Source: an uncultured Clostridium sp.
GTDB taxonomy: Bacteria > Bacillota > Clostridia > TANB77 > CAG-508
Direction of reading: 5' to 3'
Length of the DNA stretch: 31,350 nucleotides
Assembly (NCBI GenBank): GCA_900553015.1
Contig: USBY01000016.1
Location: forward strand, 1 to 31,350
Below the pieces are notes generated by a model that was given only the letters and a program-made list of their open reading frames with translations, did no database searches and had not been told where the DNA came from. Below are positions 15,458 to 21,947 of the stretch, piece after piece; positions within the stretch are counted from its first letter, which is position 1, and the number at the start of each line of letters is the position of its first letter. A program made the translations under genes and the position numbers.

Positions 15458-16648
15458 ATGAAAATTTTAGTAATTAATTGTGGAAGCTCATCATTAAAAT
15501 ATCAATTAATAGATATGGCTTCAGAAAAAGTAATGGCAAAAGGAACTTTTGAAAGAATAGGTCAACCAAACTCATTCTTAACACATAAAGTAAATGGAGA
15601 AAAATATAAATTAGAAAAACCAGTACAAAATCATGAAGAAGCATTAGAATTTTCACTAGAACAATTATTAAATCCAGAATACAAAGTAATTGATTCACTA
15701 GAAGAAATAAATGCTACAGGACATAGAGTTGTTCATGGTGGTGAAAAGTTCAATAAACCTGTAATTATTAATGAAGAAGTTATAAATACTATAGAAGAAT
15801 GTGCAAGTTTAGCACCACTTCATAATCCAGCAGCAGTAATGGGAATTAAAGCTGCACAAAAATTAATTCCTAATAAGCCAATGGTTGCTGTATTTGATAC
15901 AGCATTTCATCAAACAATGCCAAAAGAACATTATATTTATCCAATTCCATATAAATATTATAATGAATATGGAGTTAGAAAATATGGTTTCCATGGTACA
16001 TCTCATCAATATGTAGCTAATCGTGTAGCTGATTTAGAAGGGAAACCAATAGAAGATTTAAGAATAATATCTTGCCATTTAGGTCAGGGTGGAAGTATAT
16101 GTGCAGTTCAAGGTGGTAAATCTGTAGAAACAAGTATGGGACTTACACCTCTTGCTGGTATTCCAATGGGTACACGTTCTGGTGATATAGACCCATCTGT
16201 AGTTACATTTATAATGAAAAAAGAAGGCTTAACACCTGATGAAATGGAACGTATATTAAATAAAGAATCTGGTATTTTAGCATTATCAGGAGTTACACAA
16301 GATTGTAGAGATATGGAAGCCGCAGCAGCAGAAGGAAATGAGCAAGCCGCACTTGCAATAAAAATACACAATTATTTAATTGCTGCACAAATAGCTAAAT
16401 GTGCTGTTGCAATGAATGGATTTGATGTAATGCTATTTACTGCTGGTATTGGAGAAAACCAAAAAAATATTAGAAAAGGAATTTGTGAAAACTTAAAATT
16501 CTTAGGTGTAGAAATAGATGATGAAAGAAATGATGTAAAAGGTGAAGAAAGATTAATTTCTTCTGATAACTCTAAAATTAAAGTATATGTAGTTCCAACA
16601 GATGAAGAACTAATGATAGCAAAACAAACATTAGAATTAATAAAATAA
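15458..16648 (+). CDS. ackA: Acetate kinase
   Basis: 396 residues, normal length, complete. It transfers phosphate from acetyl phosphate to ADP, producing acetate and ATP. ASKHA-fold motifs: INCGSSSLKYQL (phosphate 1), ATGHRVVHGG, FDTAFHQTMP, YGFHGTSHQYV, HLGQGGSICA (phosphate 2), GLTPLAGIPMGTRSGDIDP and FTAGIGEN near the C terminus. The start has TGGAGG upstream. The second gene of pta-ackA, it is followed by a repeat-derived hairpin at 16657-16683 that may end the transcript. Confidence 0.98.
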   Translation: MKILVINCGSSSLKYQLIDMASEKVMAKGTFERIGQPNSFLTHKVNGEKYKLEKPVQNHEEALEFSLEQLLNPEYKVIDSLEEINATGHRVVHGGEKFNKPVIINEEVINTIEECASLAPLHNPAAVMGIKAAQKLIPNKPMVAVFDTAFHQTMPKEHYIYPIPYKYYNEYGVRKYGFHGTSHQYVANRVADLEGKPIEDLRIISCHLGQGGSICAVQGGKSVETSMGLTPLAGIPMGTRSGDIDPSVVTFIMKKEGLTPDEMERILNKESGILALSGVTQDCRDMEAAAAEGNEQAALAIKIHNYLIAAQIAKCAVAMNGFDVMLFTAGIGENQKNIRKGICENLKFLGVEIDDERNDVKGEERLISSDNSKIKVYVVPTDEELMIAKQTLELIK

Positions 16649-16656
16649 TTGATTTT

Positions 16657-16683
16657 GAACTTTAGGGACGGTCCTTAAAGTTC
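16657..16683. terminator. Palindromic hairpin after ackA, variant copy of the interspersed repeat
   Basis: GAACTTTA at the left pairs with TAAAGTTC at the right around GGGACGGTCCT, and T-rich sequence follows. The centre on the minus strand, AAGGACCGTCCCTAAA, matches the core of the repeat at 8661, 10954 and 21844. It probably ends pta-ackA. Confidence 0.65.
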
Positions 16684-16698
16684 ATTTTATTTACATAA

Positions 16699-16899
16699 TT
16701 CGTAAAATATGATATCTGTCCTCTATCTAAAGAACAGCGACCACGTGGCGGCCGGGAATTGATTCCTGTGGAGCATGGTTGCATTACAGTATATACATTC
16801 AGAGAAATAGTAGAAGACTGGTCTCCGTATCAGCTTCTCCTACTTCATCTGTATGAGCTATTCTATAAGAAGGATATTCCTTTCAATGGTGTTATCTAG
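16699..16899 (+). pseudogene. High-GC coding relic with no normal start
   Basis: The frame 16699-16899 is open for 66 codons and ends in TAG. It encodes a protein-like segment: CPLSKEQRPRGGRELIPVEH, then an aromatic strand, REIVEDWSPYQLLLLHLYEL helix and FYKKDIPFNGVI at the end. No ATG is in frame; a TTG at 16759 has no ribosome site. GC is 30 of 60 at 16741-16800, far above neighbours. It is directly followed by a perfect 16-bp terminator. It looks like the 3' end of a foreign gene whose 5' part was lost. Function is unknown. Confidence 0.45.
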
Positions 16900-16902
16900 G
16901 AG

Positions 16903-16945
16903 AACAACGAACGTAGTTGATTGTAAAACTACGTTCGTTGTTTTT
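16903..16945 (+). terminator. Perfect 16-bp terminator after the coding relic
   Basis: AACAACGAACGTAGTT (16903-16918) and AACTACGTTCGTTGTT (16927-16942) are exact complements around an 8-base loop, followed by a T-run. Confidence 0.9.
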
Positions 16946-16961
16946 ATATAAAATTTATCAT

Positions 16962-16989
16962 ACCATAATTAACATAATTTCATATTATA
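16962..16989 (+). promoter_or_regulatory. Candidate sigma-K promoter for dpaB
   Basis: CATATTATA (16981-16989) fits the sigma-K -10 pattern CATAnnnTA, with AC at 16962-16963 about 17 bases upstream as the -35. dpaB (spoVFB) is a late mother-cell, sigma-K controlled gene in Bacillus subtilis. The -35 is too short to be strong evidence. Confidence 0.4.
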
Positions 16990-17018
16990 TATAAAGATAA
17001 TATGAAAGGGGGAAGAGT

Positions 17019-17597
17019 ATGGAATTAAAAGATATTAATATAGGATTCACTTTAACTGGATCTTTTTGTACATTTAAGAAGGTAATACCTAAAATTAAAG
17101 AACTTAAAGAATTAGGAGCAAATATACTACCCATAATGTCATATAATAGTTATAATTTAGATACTAAATTCGGAAATGCTAAAGATTTTATAGAAGAAAT
17201 AGAAGACATTACAGAAAATAAAATAATTCATACAATACAGGGAGCAGAGCCTATAGGTCCAAAAGGATTAACTGATATTATGGTTGTAGCACCTTGCTCT
17301 GGCAATACCATTGCCAAACTTGCAAATTCAATAATTGATACGCCTGCTGTTATGGCAATAAAATCGCATCTACGCAATCAGCGACCTCTGGTAATAGGTA
17401 TTTCAACAAATGATGGACTTTCAGGTTCTGCTGAAAACATAGGAAAATTACTGAATAGAAAAAATTATTATTTCGTGCCATTTACACAAGATAATCCTAT
17501 TACCAAACCTACATCTTTAGTATTCAAATTTGATTATTTAATACCTACCATAAAAGAAGCTTTAGATAACAAGCAACTACAACCAGTAATAGGTTAA
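17019..17597 (+). CDS. dpaB: Dipicolinate synthase subunit B
   Basis: 192 residues, a flavoprotein-like (UbiX/Dfp-type) fold. With subunit A it makes dipicolinic acid from dihydrodipicolinate in the mother cell; the product fills the spore core with calcium. Seen: IGFTLTGSFCTFKKVIP (8-24), the phosphate-binding-like region, PIGPKGLTDIMVVAPCSGNT (84-103), KLANSIIDTPAVMAIKSHLR, and STNDGLSGSAENIG. The start has AAAGGGGG upstream. The usual partner dpaA is not adjacent on either side, so subunit A must be elsewhere or replaced. Its presence marks the organism as spore-forming. Confidence 0.93.
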   Translation: MELKDINIGFTLTGSFCTFKKVIPKIKELKELGANILPIMSYNSYNLDTKFGNAKDFIEEIEDITENKIIHTIQGAEPIGPKGLTDIMVVAPCSGNTIAKLANSIIDTPAVMAIKSHLRNQRPLVIGISTNDGLSGSAENIGKLLNRKNYYFVPFTQDNPITKPTSLVFKFDYLIPTIKEALDNKQLQPVIG

Positions 17598-17601
17598 GCA
17601 A

Positions 17602-17630
17602 TTGACATAATACTTGGATTGCTATTTAAT
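17602..17630 (+). promoter_or_regulatory. Sigma-A type promoter for the 17684 gene
   Basis: TTGACA (17602-17607), 17-base spacer, TTTAAT (17625-17630), just past the dpaB stop. Confidence 0.6.
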
Positions 17631-17683
17631 ATTAATATGTCGCAGTATAAATCTAGATAAATAATTTTTAAGGAGGATGAATT

Positions 17684-18145
17684 ATGCGGATAATTGAAAC
17701 AGATTTTGAATGGAATAAGTTTTTAAAAGAGTTATATGAAAGAAAAATCAAAAAAATTGAAGAAGTAGAAAAAATTTTGGACTCATTATTCGTTAGTCTA
17801 GAAGGTGAATCTATCGATCATTGTAAAGAAATTTATTGCACTCTTTTGGAAAAGACAAAAAAACCAGATTTCTTAAATGATATTCCAGAAGAAGATTGGG
17901 ATGTAGAAAATGTATATAGACTCATAAGGCAAGAATTTTATAATCAAGGAATTGAGCTAAAAAATGAGAATCAAGAAAGAAAATATTATGTTGTAGATTT
18001 ACAATTATTTATGCAAGAGGAAAAAGTTGCGAAAGCTACAGTTGTTAAGATTCTTTCTGATTCAACTTATGCGGAACTATACAAAAATAATCCGACAGCA
18101 TTAATAAGCTTTCTTAATTATTTAACCACAAGTGAACCAAGATAA
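17684..18145 (+). CDS. Unknown small acidic helical protein
   Basis: 153 residues, not recognised. No membrane segment or signal peptide. Two helical charged regions (about 8-40, and 60-85 with EEDWDVENVYRLIRQEFYNQG) are followed by a short beta-like segment (KYYVVDLQLF) and a C-terminal helix ending ALISFLNYLTTSEPR. The start has AAGGAGG upstream and its own promoter at 17602-17630, so it is transcribed independently of dpaB. A bidirectional terminator follows. The codon use is close to native, with slightly more G and C. Confidence 0.75.
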   Translation: MRIIETDFEWNKFLKELYERKIKKIEEVEKILDSLFVSLEGESIDHCKEIYCTLLEKTKKPDFLNDIPEEDWDVENVYRLIRQEFYNQGIELKNENQERKYYVVDLQLFMQEEKVAKATVVKILSDSTYAELYKNNPTALISFLNYLTTSEPR

Positions 18146-18190
18146 CTAATATACAACTAGACATATATTTTGAAATTCTAGTTTCACATT

Positions 18191-18226
18191 AAAAGACACT
18201 AACCAATGTTATGGCTAGTGTCTTTT
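18191..18226. terminator. Bidirectional terminator between the 17684 gene and the Xer-type gene
   Basis: AAAAGACACTA (18191-18201) and TAGTGTCTTTT (18216-18226) are exact complements with A-run and T-run flanks. Confidence 0.85.
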
Positions 18227-18229
18227 CCT

Positions 18230-19213
18230 TTATTTATCTGCTGAATAATCTGAAAGTGGATTTACATCAACTGCATTTCTAACTTGTTCATTAGCAACAT
18301 GAGTATATATTTCTGTTGTAGAAATACTTTCATGTCCTAAAAGCTCTTGAAGGGCTCTTATATCAACATTTCCATACTGATACATAAGTGTTGCTGCAGT
18401 ATGTCTTAATTTATGGGTAGAATATTTTTTAGTGTCTAAACCTGCACGTCTTAATTCTTTATCAACTACATATTGAACTGTTCTTTTACTAATTCGTTCT
18501 TTTCTCTCGCTTAGAAACAATGCTTTAACTGAATCAGGTTTTATACCAATCTTAGGTCTAACTTCTAAATAGTCATTAATAGCTTTTAAACAAGCTTTAT
18601 TTAAATAGATTGTTCTTTCTTTATTACCTTTACCTATTACAGTCATTTTAGCATCATCAAATGAAATATCATTTATATTTATACCAACTAATTCTGATAA
18701 ACGAAGCCCACAGTTTAAAAATAAAGTTATAATTGCATAATCTCTTTCTTTGTTACGTTCTTCATCACTTGTAACAGTTAATAACTTTTTGCTGTCATCA
18801 AGAGTTAAATATTTAGGCATACGTTTTTCTATTTTTGGCGTTTCTAAATTTTGAGCAGGATTTTTTTCTATCAAATTAGCTTTTTGTGATAGATAATTAA
18901 AAAATACTCTAATGCTACTAACTTTTCTTGCACGAGTAGCGGCTTTACTATGATATGTAGTTGTTAAATATGCAAGAAAAGCATGAATATCATTTAATTC
19001 TATCTTTTTTATTACATCAAGAGATAAATTGCTTATATTAATATCTTTAAAATCTTTAGCATTTGTAAGATGAAAATGAACCATAATAAATTTCAAGAAC
19101 ATTGCTAAGTCATAATTATATTCTTTTATTGTGTTTGGCGATTTGTTTAAAATTGTTACAGAATAGTCTAAAAAAGAATTTAAATATTCTGGGTTCATAT
19201 CACGTGAAATCAT
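18230..19213 (-). CDS. Tyrosine recombinase, XerC/XerD-like
   Basis: 327 residues. An N-terminal SAM-like core-binding domain (about 8-115) is followed by the catalytic domain (about 130-320). All catalytic residues are visible: Arg171 (CGLRLSEL), Lys195 (IGKGNKER), His267-x2-Arg270 (HKLRHTAAT), His294 (LLGHESISTT) and the nucleophile Tyr303 (EIYTHV). Family members resolve chromosome dimers at dif with a partner or mobilise elements; the length and lack of flanking attachment repeats favour a housekeeping Xer role. The start has AAGGAGG upstream and lies 15 bases after the DUF3137 stop, so the two minus-strand genes form an operon. The exact Xer subtype is not decided. Confidence 0.93.
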   Translation of the reverse strand: MISRDMNPEYLNSFLDYSVTILNKSPNTIKEYNYDLAMFLKFIMVHFHLTNAKDFKDINISNLSLDVIKKIELNDIHAFLAYLTTTYHSKAATRARKVSSIRVFFNYLSQKANLIEKNPAQNLETPKIEKRMPKYLTLDDSKKLLTVTSDEERNKERDYAIITLFLNCGLRLSELVGININDISFDDAKMTVIGKGNKERTIYLNKACLKAINDYLEVRPKIGIKPDSVKALFLSERKERISKRTVQYVVDKELRRAGLDTKKYSTHKLRHTAATLMYQYGNVDIRALQELLGHESISTTEIYTHVANEQVRNAVDVNPLSDYSADK

Positions 19214-19228
19214 TTGTTCCTCCTTATG

Positions 19229-20236
19229 TTATTCTTCAAAGTTTGACATATTATTTGAAAGTTTATCTATTACATCTAAAATGAATGTTATTATAATATA
19301 GCATAATGCAAAATTATTTTTATTAAACAAATTACCTATAAAAGATGGGGTAAATAATTGATTAATATAAAATCTTGAATATACATAGTTTCCTGTAAAT
19401 ACAAGTTGGAAATTAACATGATATTTATTATAAAATTCTGATAAATAATCCAACATATCTGATGTTAATATTTCTGTTGCATTTATTCTGTCATTTGAAT
19501 ATACATGTAAAACCTTATTGAAATCTGCATTATCCATTTCTATATATTTTAATAGTGAATTAGTTGTTCCCAATACATATGTAGTATTATACTCTAAATT
19601 TTCGGTATTTATTTTAGTGTATGAAGGAATTGTTTTATCTAAAATAACCGTAGAAAAAATACCATTAAATACATTTTCATCTGTAGATGTTGCAGAAACA
19701 TTAGATGCATAAAACTTATAATTATCTTTAGTTGTACCACTTATTGTATCTTTTGTTATTAAGCTACTAAGTTGTAAATTATCAAAACAAGCTGTTTGAT
19801 AATAATTTTCTTCATCTACATATGATGTGTTATTATAAGTTAAGTTAGGATCTATTAATTGGATAAATCTTTTTATAACATCTGAATATTTCACTTTAAA
19901 TTTTTTAAATTCTAGTAAAAATAATATTACTGTTACAGCTAATGCAATTAATGGAATTATAGCAAAAGCCATATTAAAAGAATTTAAATATGTAAAAATA
20001 AAAGTAAATAAGAATGCCATAAAACAGATTAGACCTATAATACTAAAAAACATCAGCCTTTTTTTGCTAATAGTGATATCTAAAAAATCAAGTTCATTAA
20101 ATTTGTTATATAATTCTTCAAATTCTTTAGGCGTCTGGGTTATATCTACCTTTTTAGTAGAAAAATTTGGCATTAAAATAAATTTGTATACTAAAAACCC
20201 AACCATTACTACTACTAAAATCTCTAAAAATATCAT
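19229..20236 (-). CDS. DUF3137-like membrane protein
   Basis: 335 residues. Hydrophobic segments at about 3-23, 63-85 and 90-110 anchor the protein, with a final hydrophobic stretch at about 308-325. The soluble region 115-300 has the DUF3137-like layout: KYSDVIKRFIQLIDPNLTY, an Asn/Thr-rich strand region, a TVILDKTI strand and a long beta-like stretch. Function of the family is unknown to me, but it is often encoded beside LemA, and here lemA is the divergent neighbour. The start has AGGAGGAAT upstream. I infer an envelope role linked to LemA. The assignment is moderately sure. Confidence 0.7.
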   Translation of the reverse strand: MIFLEILVVVMVGFLVYKFILMPNFSTKKVDITQTPKEFEELYNKFNELDFLDITISKKRLMFFSIIGLICFMAFLFTFIFTYLNSFNMAFAIIPLIALAVTVILFLLEFKKFKVKYSDVIKRFIQLIDPNLTYNNTSYVDEENYYQTACFDNLQLSSLITKDTISGTTKDNYKFYASNVSATSTDENVFNGIFSTVILDKTIPSYTKINTENLEYNTTYVLGTTNSLLKYIEMDNADFNKVLHVYSNDRINATEILTSDMLDYLSEFYNKYHVNFQLVFTGNYVYSRFYINQLFTPSFIGNLFNKNNFALCYIIITFILDVIDKLSNNMSNFEE

Positions 20237-20293
20237 TTGTAATTCCTCCTATTGAAGATATTCTATCATAACTTAATATAGTATGTAAATTTT

Positions 20294-20322
20294 TTGACAA
20301 TTTTTATAAAAAGTTTTATACT
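20294..20322 (+). promoter_or_regulatory. Sigma-A promoter for lemA
   Basis: TTGACA (20294-20299), 17-base spacer, TATACT (20317-20322), in the divergent gap between the DUF3137 gene and lemA. Confidence 0.7.
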
Positions 20323-20360
20323 AAATATAATTATGAACAAGGGAATAGGGGAGGAATATA

Positions 20361-20900
20361 ATGACAATAGCATTAATAGTAATATTAGTTATTATAGTAT
20401 TATATGTTATTATCACATATAATAAATTTGTAACACTAAAAAAACAAATGAATAACTCATATAGTGTTATAGATGTTTATTTAAAAAAGAGATTTGATTT
20501 AATACCAAATTTAGTAGAAGTAACGAAAGGTTATGCTAATTATGAACAAGATGTTTTAACTAAAATAACAGAATATAGAACAGCTTATAATCAAAATAAA
20601 GACAAAGATGCATTAAATAAATTAAATGAACAATATAATAATTTAATATTAGTAGTAGAAAATTATCCGGATTTAAAAGCTAGTGAACAGTTTTTAAAAT
20701 TGCAGAAAAGTCTTATAAAAGTTGAAAGCGAATTACAAGCAGCAAGAAGAATTTATAACAATGATACTACTAAATATAATACAAAATTAAATGTTTTTCC
20801 TTCTAACATTATTGGTAAAATATTTAATTTTAAAGAAGGAGAATTATTTGAATTAGAGGATAGAAAAATCGAAGGAGAGAATATTAAAGTTGATATGTAA
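20361..20900 (+). CDS. lemA: LemA family protein
   Basis: 179 residues, normal length. Residues about 2-19 are one hydrophobic N-terminal segment, with a short outside part as in LemA; the rest is a long helical bundle. The family signature YNKFVTLKKQMNNSYSVIDV (25-44) followed by RFDLIPNLVEVTKGYANYE (50-68) is clear. The second half, RRIYNNDTTKYNTKLNVFPSNIIG, also matches. LemA is membrane-linked and of unknown biochemical role; it often travels with DUF3137 or TPM-type proteins. It has its own promoter, a GGGGAGG site and a terminator directly after. Confidence 0.93.
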   Translation: MTIALIVILVIIVLYVIITYNKFVTLKKQMNNSYSVIDVYLKKRFDLIPNLVEVTKGYANYEQDVLTKITEYRTAYNQNKDKDALNKLNEQYNNLILVVENYPDLKASEQFLKLQKSLIKVESELQAARRIYNNDTTKYNTKLNVFPSNIIGKIFNFKEGELFELEDRKIEGENIKVDM

Positions 20901-20904
20901 AAAT

Positions 20905-20934
20905 AAAGAAGAAGCTTATATAGGCTTCTTCTTT
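20905..20934. terminator. Terminator after lemA
   Basis: AAAGAAGAAGC (20905-20915) and GCTTCTTCTTT (20924-20934) pair exactly over an 8-base loop; it can serve the convergent small gene as well. Confidence 0.85.
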
Positions 20935-20945
20935 GTAATTTATAA

Positions 20946-21161
20946 TTATTTTTTGTTTAAATTGATAAAACAATTTATTAAGTCTTCAAAATTATCATAT
21001 CTATTTTCTAGCGTAATTGTTGCTGTCTGAGTAGTATTCTTATTAAGAATTAAATAGTCCAAAGTAATTTTATATTTTTTACTATTAATTTTATTTACTT
21101 CTTTTACCGTAGTAATTTCATATACAGGTGGCAATTCAGACAAATTCAAAATTTCTTCCAT
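20946..21161 (-). CDS. Small unknown protein
   Basis: 71 residues, not recognised. The C-terminal two thirds look like alternating beta strands (KYKITLDYLILN, TATITLEN) ending in a helix (FEDLINCFINLNKK). The start ATG has only a weak GTGG-type site upstream on the minus strand, so expression is less certain. It does not shadow another frame, and its codon pattern looks coding. It converges with lemA across the terminator at 20905-20934. Confidence 0.5.
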   Translation of the reverse strand: MEEILNLSELPPVYEITTVKEVNKINSKKYKITLDYLILNKNTTQTATITLENRYDNFEDLINCFINLNKK

Positions 21162-21301
21162 ACCACATATATAAATTTATATCATTTTTTATTAGCTAAT
21201 ATAATGGCAATTGTTTTTACGCTAAAAGCTAGCAAAAATCCATGCTTTATGGTATAATTAAGAGTGATACAAAAAACAGCTGAAAAAAGGAGGATAATTT
21301 A

Positions 21302-21814
21302 ATGACAGAGATCGAAAATATTTGTCGGCAACTGTTAAAAAACAATCTTAAGCTTGTTGAGATTTTTTGTGAAGAAGCTGTATATGCGACAGACAAAGAA
21401 GTTAGAGACTCACAAATTTTAGAGGATGATGAGTTTCCGGATGGCTTCAAAACTGTTGCCACAAGATATGGCAAAAAGCGGAACTTCATAAATTTGGTTC
21501 ACAGAGAATTAAAAAAGTTGGCCAAAGAAGAATTTCTTCTTAATGAGCCAACAATGCAGCAAGTTGTTCAATTGTCCCGACTCTTTTTGAAAGAATCAAA
21601 AAAAGAATTAGAAGACTTAAGACTTGTAGCAGAACTTATGGAATCACCAGCAGTGCTTTTAGCAATTAAAGATTTTAAAAATCTTAAAAAGCAGGAAAAG
21701 GAGCTGGGAATTGACAAAACAGCCACAATATTCGAAGAAGACAGAGAGGTTTTGAGAAGAGTTCAATACTATATTGGAATCTCTGAATATCTTCCAGGAA
21801 ACAAGCGGGGGTAA
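21302..21814 (+). CDS. Unknown helical protein, foreign-looking single-gene unit
   Basis: 170 residues, not recognised. Predicted mostly helical and charged with no membrane segment. A central pair of helices (about 58-75, NFINLVHRELKKLAKEEF, and 82-110, MQQVVQLSRLFLKESKKEL) is followed by a C-terminal helical segment. GC is 20 of 60 at 21361-21420, above native genes. The start has AAAGGAGG upstream and a TATAAT at 21253-21258 with a poor -35. The stop codon sits in the loop of a GC-rich hairpin (21805-21821), so translation end and transcript end coincide. It is an isolated unit like those at 6752 and 30223. Confidence 0.75.
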   Translation: MTEIENICRQLLKNNLKLVEIFCEEAVYATDKEVRDSQILEDDEFPDGFKTVATRYGKKRNFINLVHRELKKLAKEEFLLNEPTMQQVVQLSRLFLKESKKELEDLRLVAELMESPAVLLAIKDFKNLKKQEKELGIDKTATIFEEDREVLRRVQYYIGISEYLPGNKRG

Positions 21815-21825
21815 TCCCCGCATTT
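21805..21825 (+). terminator. GC-rich hairpin overlapping the stop codon of the 21302 gene
   Basis: GCGGGG (21805-21810) and CCCCGC (21816-21821) pair exactly over GTAAT, which contains the TAA stop at 21812-21814; ATTTT follows. Confidence 0.7.
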
Positions 21826-21843
21826 TCCTATTATATGGAAAAC

Positions 21844-21865
21844 AAGGAACGTCCCTAAATCCCGA
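21844..21865 (+). repeat. Interspersed intergenic repeat, copy 3
   Basis: AAGGAACGTCCCTAAATCCC then GA. It differs by one base from the copy at 10954-10980 across the core and by one base from the inverted copy at 8661-8700. Confidence 0.7.
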
Positions 21866-21947
21866 ATAGAATTTTATAAAAAAGCCTTTAAAAAAATTTT
21901 CATTATTGGTATAATAAATTAAAATTATAAGAAAAGGGAGTAAAAAA

